Assembly: GCF_014170335.1 (NCBI RefSeq)
Contig: NZ_LZZS01000042.1
Span: 62,001-126,000, forward strand
Direction of reading: 5' to 3'
DNA from: Achromobacter sp. UMC46
GTDB lineage: Bacteria; Pseudomonadota; Gammaproteobacteria; Burkholderiales; Burkholderiaceae_B
DNA: 64,000 bases
A program made the position numbers and the translations under genes. The notes under the pieces are model-generated. The model did not search any database, was not told where the DNA came from, and saw only the letters and a list, made by a program, of their open reading frames with translations. Shown in pieces: positions 62,376 to 64,000 of this stretch (within the stretch, counting starts at the first letter, position 1; each line of letters opens with the position of its first letter).

Positions 62376-63845
62376 ATGAAGCGCGTCCTGGGCACCCTCT
62401 ATATCCTGGGCCTGACCATGGTGATGTTCGCCCTCACCATGCTCATCCCGCTGCTTGTCGCCTATGTGGGCGGCGATGCGGCGCGCGAAGCCTTCCTGAA
62501 CGGCTTCCTGATTTCGGTGGGCATCGGGGGCGGGCTGGCCGCCTTGACGCGACGCAGCCGCTGCGAACTGCGCGCCCGCGACGGCTTCGTGCTGGTGTCG
62601 GCCGTGTGGGCCGGACTGCCGCTGCTGGCGGCCATTCCGCTGATGCTCTACTTCCACGGGGCCGGGCTGCCGCTGTCGTTCACCGGCGCCTACTTCGAAG
62701 CCATGTCCGGGCTGACGACCACGGGCGCCACGGTGCTGACCAACCTGGATGCGTTGCCCGCGTCGATCAACCTATGGCGCGCCACGCTGATCTGGATCGG
62801 CGGCATGGGCATCCTGGTGCTGGCGGTGGCGATTCTGCCCCTGCTGGGGGTCGGCGGCCACCAGGTGGTGCGGGCCGAAACACCGGGTCCCATGAAAGAC
62901 GAGCGCCTGACGCCGCGCATCGCCAGCACGGCCAAGGCCCTGTACGCGGTGTATTTCGTGTTCTCGATCCTGTGCTTCCTGGCCTACCGCGCCGTGGGGC
63001 TGTCGTGGTTCGAGGCCTGGTGCCACATGGCCACGACGATGGGGCTGGGCGGGTTTTCGACCTGGGACGACGGTTTCGCCCATTTCGACTCGGTCGCCGT
63101 GGAAATGGTGGCCATGGTGTTCATGCTGATCGCCGGCATCAACTTCGCCACCCACTTCAACGCGTTCCGCCAGCGCAGCGCGCGCGCCTATTGGCGATGC
63201 CCGGAAGCCGTGCCCTACCTGGTCCTCGTGCTGGGGGCGGGCCTGGTCATTTCCATCTTCCTGTACGTGAAGGGCGTCTATGGCTCGCCGCTGGAGGCGC
63301 TGCGCTATGGCATGTTCAACACCATTTCGATGGCCACCACCACGGGCTACGCCAACACCGACTTCGCGCAGTGGCCCCTGTTCGCGCCGCTGACGATGCT
63401 GCTGCTGTCGGGTTTTGCCACGTCGGCGGGGTCCACCGGGGGCGGGATCAAGATGATCCGAGCGATCCTGCTGGTCAAGCAGGCACGCAATGAACTGGTA
63501 ACAATGTTGCATCCGCATGCGATCAGTCCCGTGCGGATCAATGGCCGGGCGGTGGACAGCCGGACCATGTCGTCCGTGCTGGCCTTCATGCTGTTCTATG
63601 GGCTTTCCATCGCGGTATTCACGAGCCTGCTGCTGCTGTCGGGCCTGGACCCGATCACGGCGTTCTCGGCCGTTTTCGCCAGCGTCAACAACACCGGGCC
63701 GGGCCTGGGCCCCGTTGGCCCCATGGGCAACTTCGCGGTGCTGTCCGATTTCCAGATCTGGGTCTGCACCTTCGCCATGCTGATCGGCCGCTTGGAACTG
63801 CTGACCGTCCTGGTGCTGTTCACGCCGATTTTCTGGCGCAAATAA
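62376..63845 (+). CDS. trkH: Trk potassium uptake channel subunit
   Basis: The 489-residue membrane protein has the four selectivity-filter-like loops: SGLTTTGATVL, ATTMGLGGFSTWD, ATTTGYANTDF and SVNNTGPGLGPVG. It is the potassium pore gated by TrkA and lies 53 nt downstream of trkA. Confidence 0.96.
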   Translation: MKRVLGTLYILGLTMVMFALTMLIPLLVAYVGGDAAREAFLNGFLISVGIGGGLAALTRRSRCELRARDGFVLVSAVWAGLPLLAAIPLMLYFHGAGLPLSFTGAYFEAMSGLTTTGATVLTNLDALPASINLWRATLIWIGGMGILVLAVAILPLLGVGGHQVVRAETPGPMKDERLTPRIASTAKALYAVYFVFSILCFLAYRAVGLSWFEAWCHMATTMGLGGFSTWDDGFAHFDSVAVEMVAMVFMLIAGINFATHFNAFRQRSARAYWRCPEAVPYLVLVLGAGLVISIFLYVKGVYGSPLEALRYGMFNTISMATTTGYANTDFAQWPLFAPLTMLLLSGFATSAGSTGGGIKMIRAILLVKQARNELVTMLHPHAISPVRINGRAVDSRTMSSVLAFMLFYGLSIAVFTSLLLLSGLDPITAFSAVFASVNNTGPGLGPVGPMGNFAVLSDFQIWVCTFAMLIGRLELLTVLVLFTPIFWRK

Positions 63846-64000
63846 GGGCCACCGGGCCCGAAATTTTATAAGGGAAAACCCGAATCAGGGTTATCCCGCC
63901 CGGTCTCGGAAACCGCTTCCCGACTGCCATTCCGGCCGCCATCGGCCCGCGAGCCGCGCCATTTCTATGTTGTGAGCGCTTGCTCACTGCCCCTCAGAGG
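63846..64000. other. Right window edge, with a palindrome
   Basis: This is 155 nt after trkH with no gene. A GTGAGC-N4-GCTCAC dyad at 63972-63987 resembles operators of TetR-type repressors and probably belongs to the next gene outside the window. No sharp terminator was seen. Confidence 0.5.

Overview
The window is a GC-rich betaproteobacterial chromosome segment, most likely from the Alcaligenaceae (Achromobacter/Bordetella-like). This rests on a Bug-family periplasmic receptor, a DUF4148 secreted protein, a Burkholderiales-type trimeric porin and the hprK-ptsN-hpf-lptB-lptA-lptC-kdsC-kdsD gene order. No rRNA, tRNA or CRISPR array was seen. Names come from motifs and recalled families; no database search was possible.

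Backbone, left part (1-42.8 kb). Two c-type cytochromes and a MocR-type regulator come first. A minus-strand envelope/PTS-Ntr cluster follows (kdsD, kdsC, lptC, lptA, lptB, hpf, ptsN, hprK). Then come purT, a GbsR/MarR-type regulator and a full cytochrome bd operon (cydA, cydB, the 41-residue cydX, cydD, cydC) with apt behind it. Next are a LysR regulator, a three-repeat DUF4148 protein, a porin, ilvA, a YqaA-type membrane protein, a 1319-residue FAD/Fe-S oxidoreductase, a Bug receptor, a YggS-type PLP protein, an aminotransferase, an ABC amino-acid receptor, HMG-CoA lyase, dprA, def-fmt, a run of small enzymes, a ferritin-like protein and rimO.

Island (about 42.70-54.49 kb). An 11.8-kb, lower-GC, wholly minus-strand block sits inside the 5' end of rimO. 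The intact rimO (41428-42777) has an A+T-rich, element-derived 5' end. The displaced native 5' end remains as an orphan fragment at about 54495-54649. Over the shared 35 bp both copies encode PRVGFVSLGCP using different synonymous codons, so the element appears to carry a recoded rimO start that restores the gene it interrupts. No integrase is visible. The cargo looks like phage defence. One operon resembles an ABC three-component (Lamassu-like) system: putative nuclease, small middle component, Rad50-like zinc-hook ATPase, with a HEPN/zinc-ribbon protein downstream. A second operon encodes a 1140-residue STAND NTPase with a degenerate SIR2-like N-terminus, an overlapping protein with an Rx4H motif and an unlisted 42-residue membrane peptide. 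An MltR-like protein, two orphan antitoxins (HigA-like and VbhA-like) and a decayed IS3 element complete the cargo.

Backbone, right part (54.65-64 kb). A NadS/HigA-type HTH protein, a LysE-family exporter, rsmB, a DUF4390 protein, an NtrY-like kinase, an unusually short NtrX-like regulator without an AAA+ sigma-54 domain, trkA and trkH. The shortened NtrX agrees with the absence of rpoN from its usual place between lptB and hpf, which suggests loss of the sigma-54 system in this lineage.
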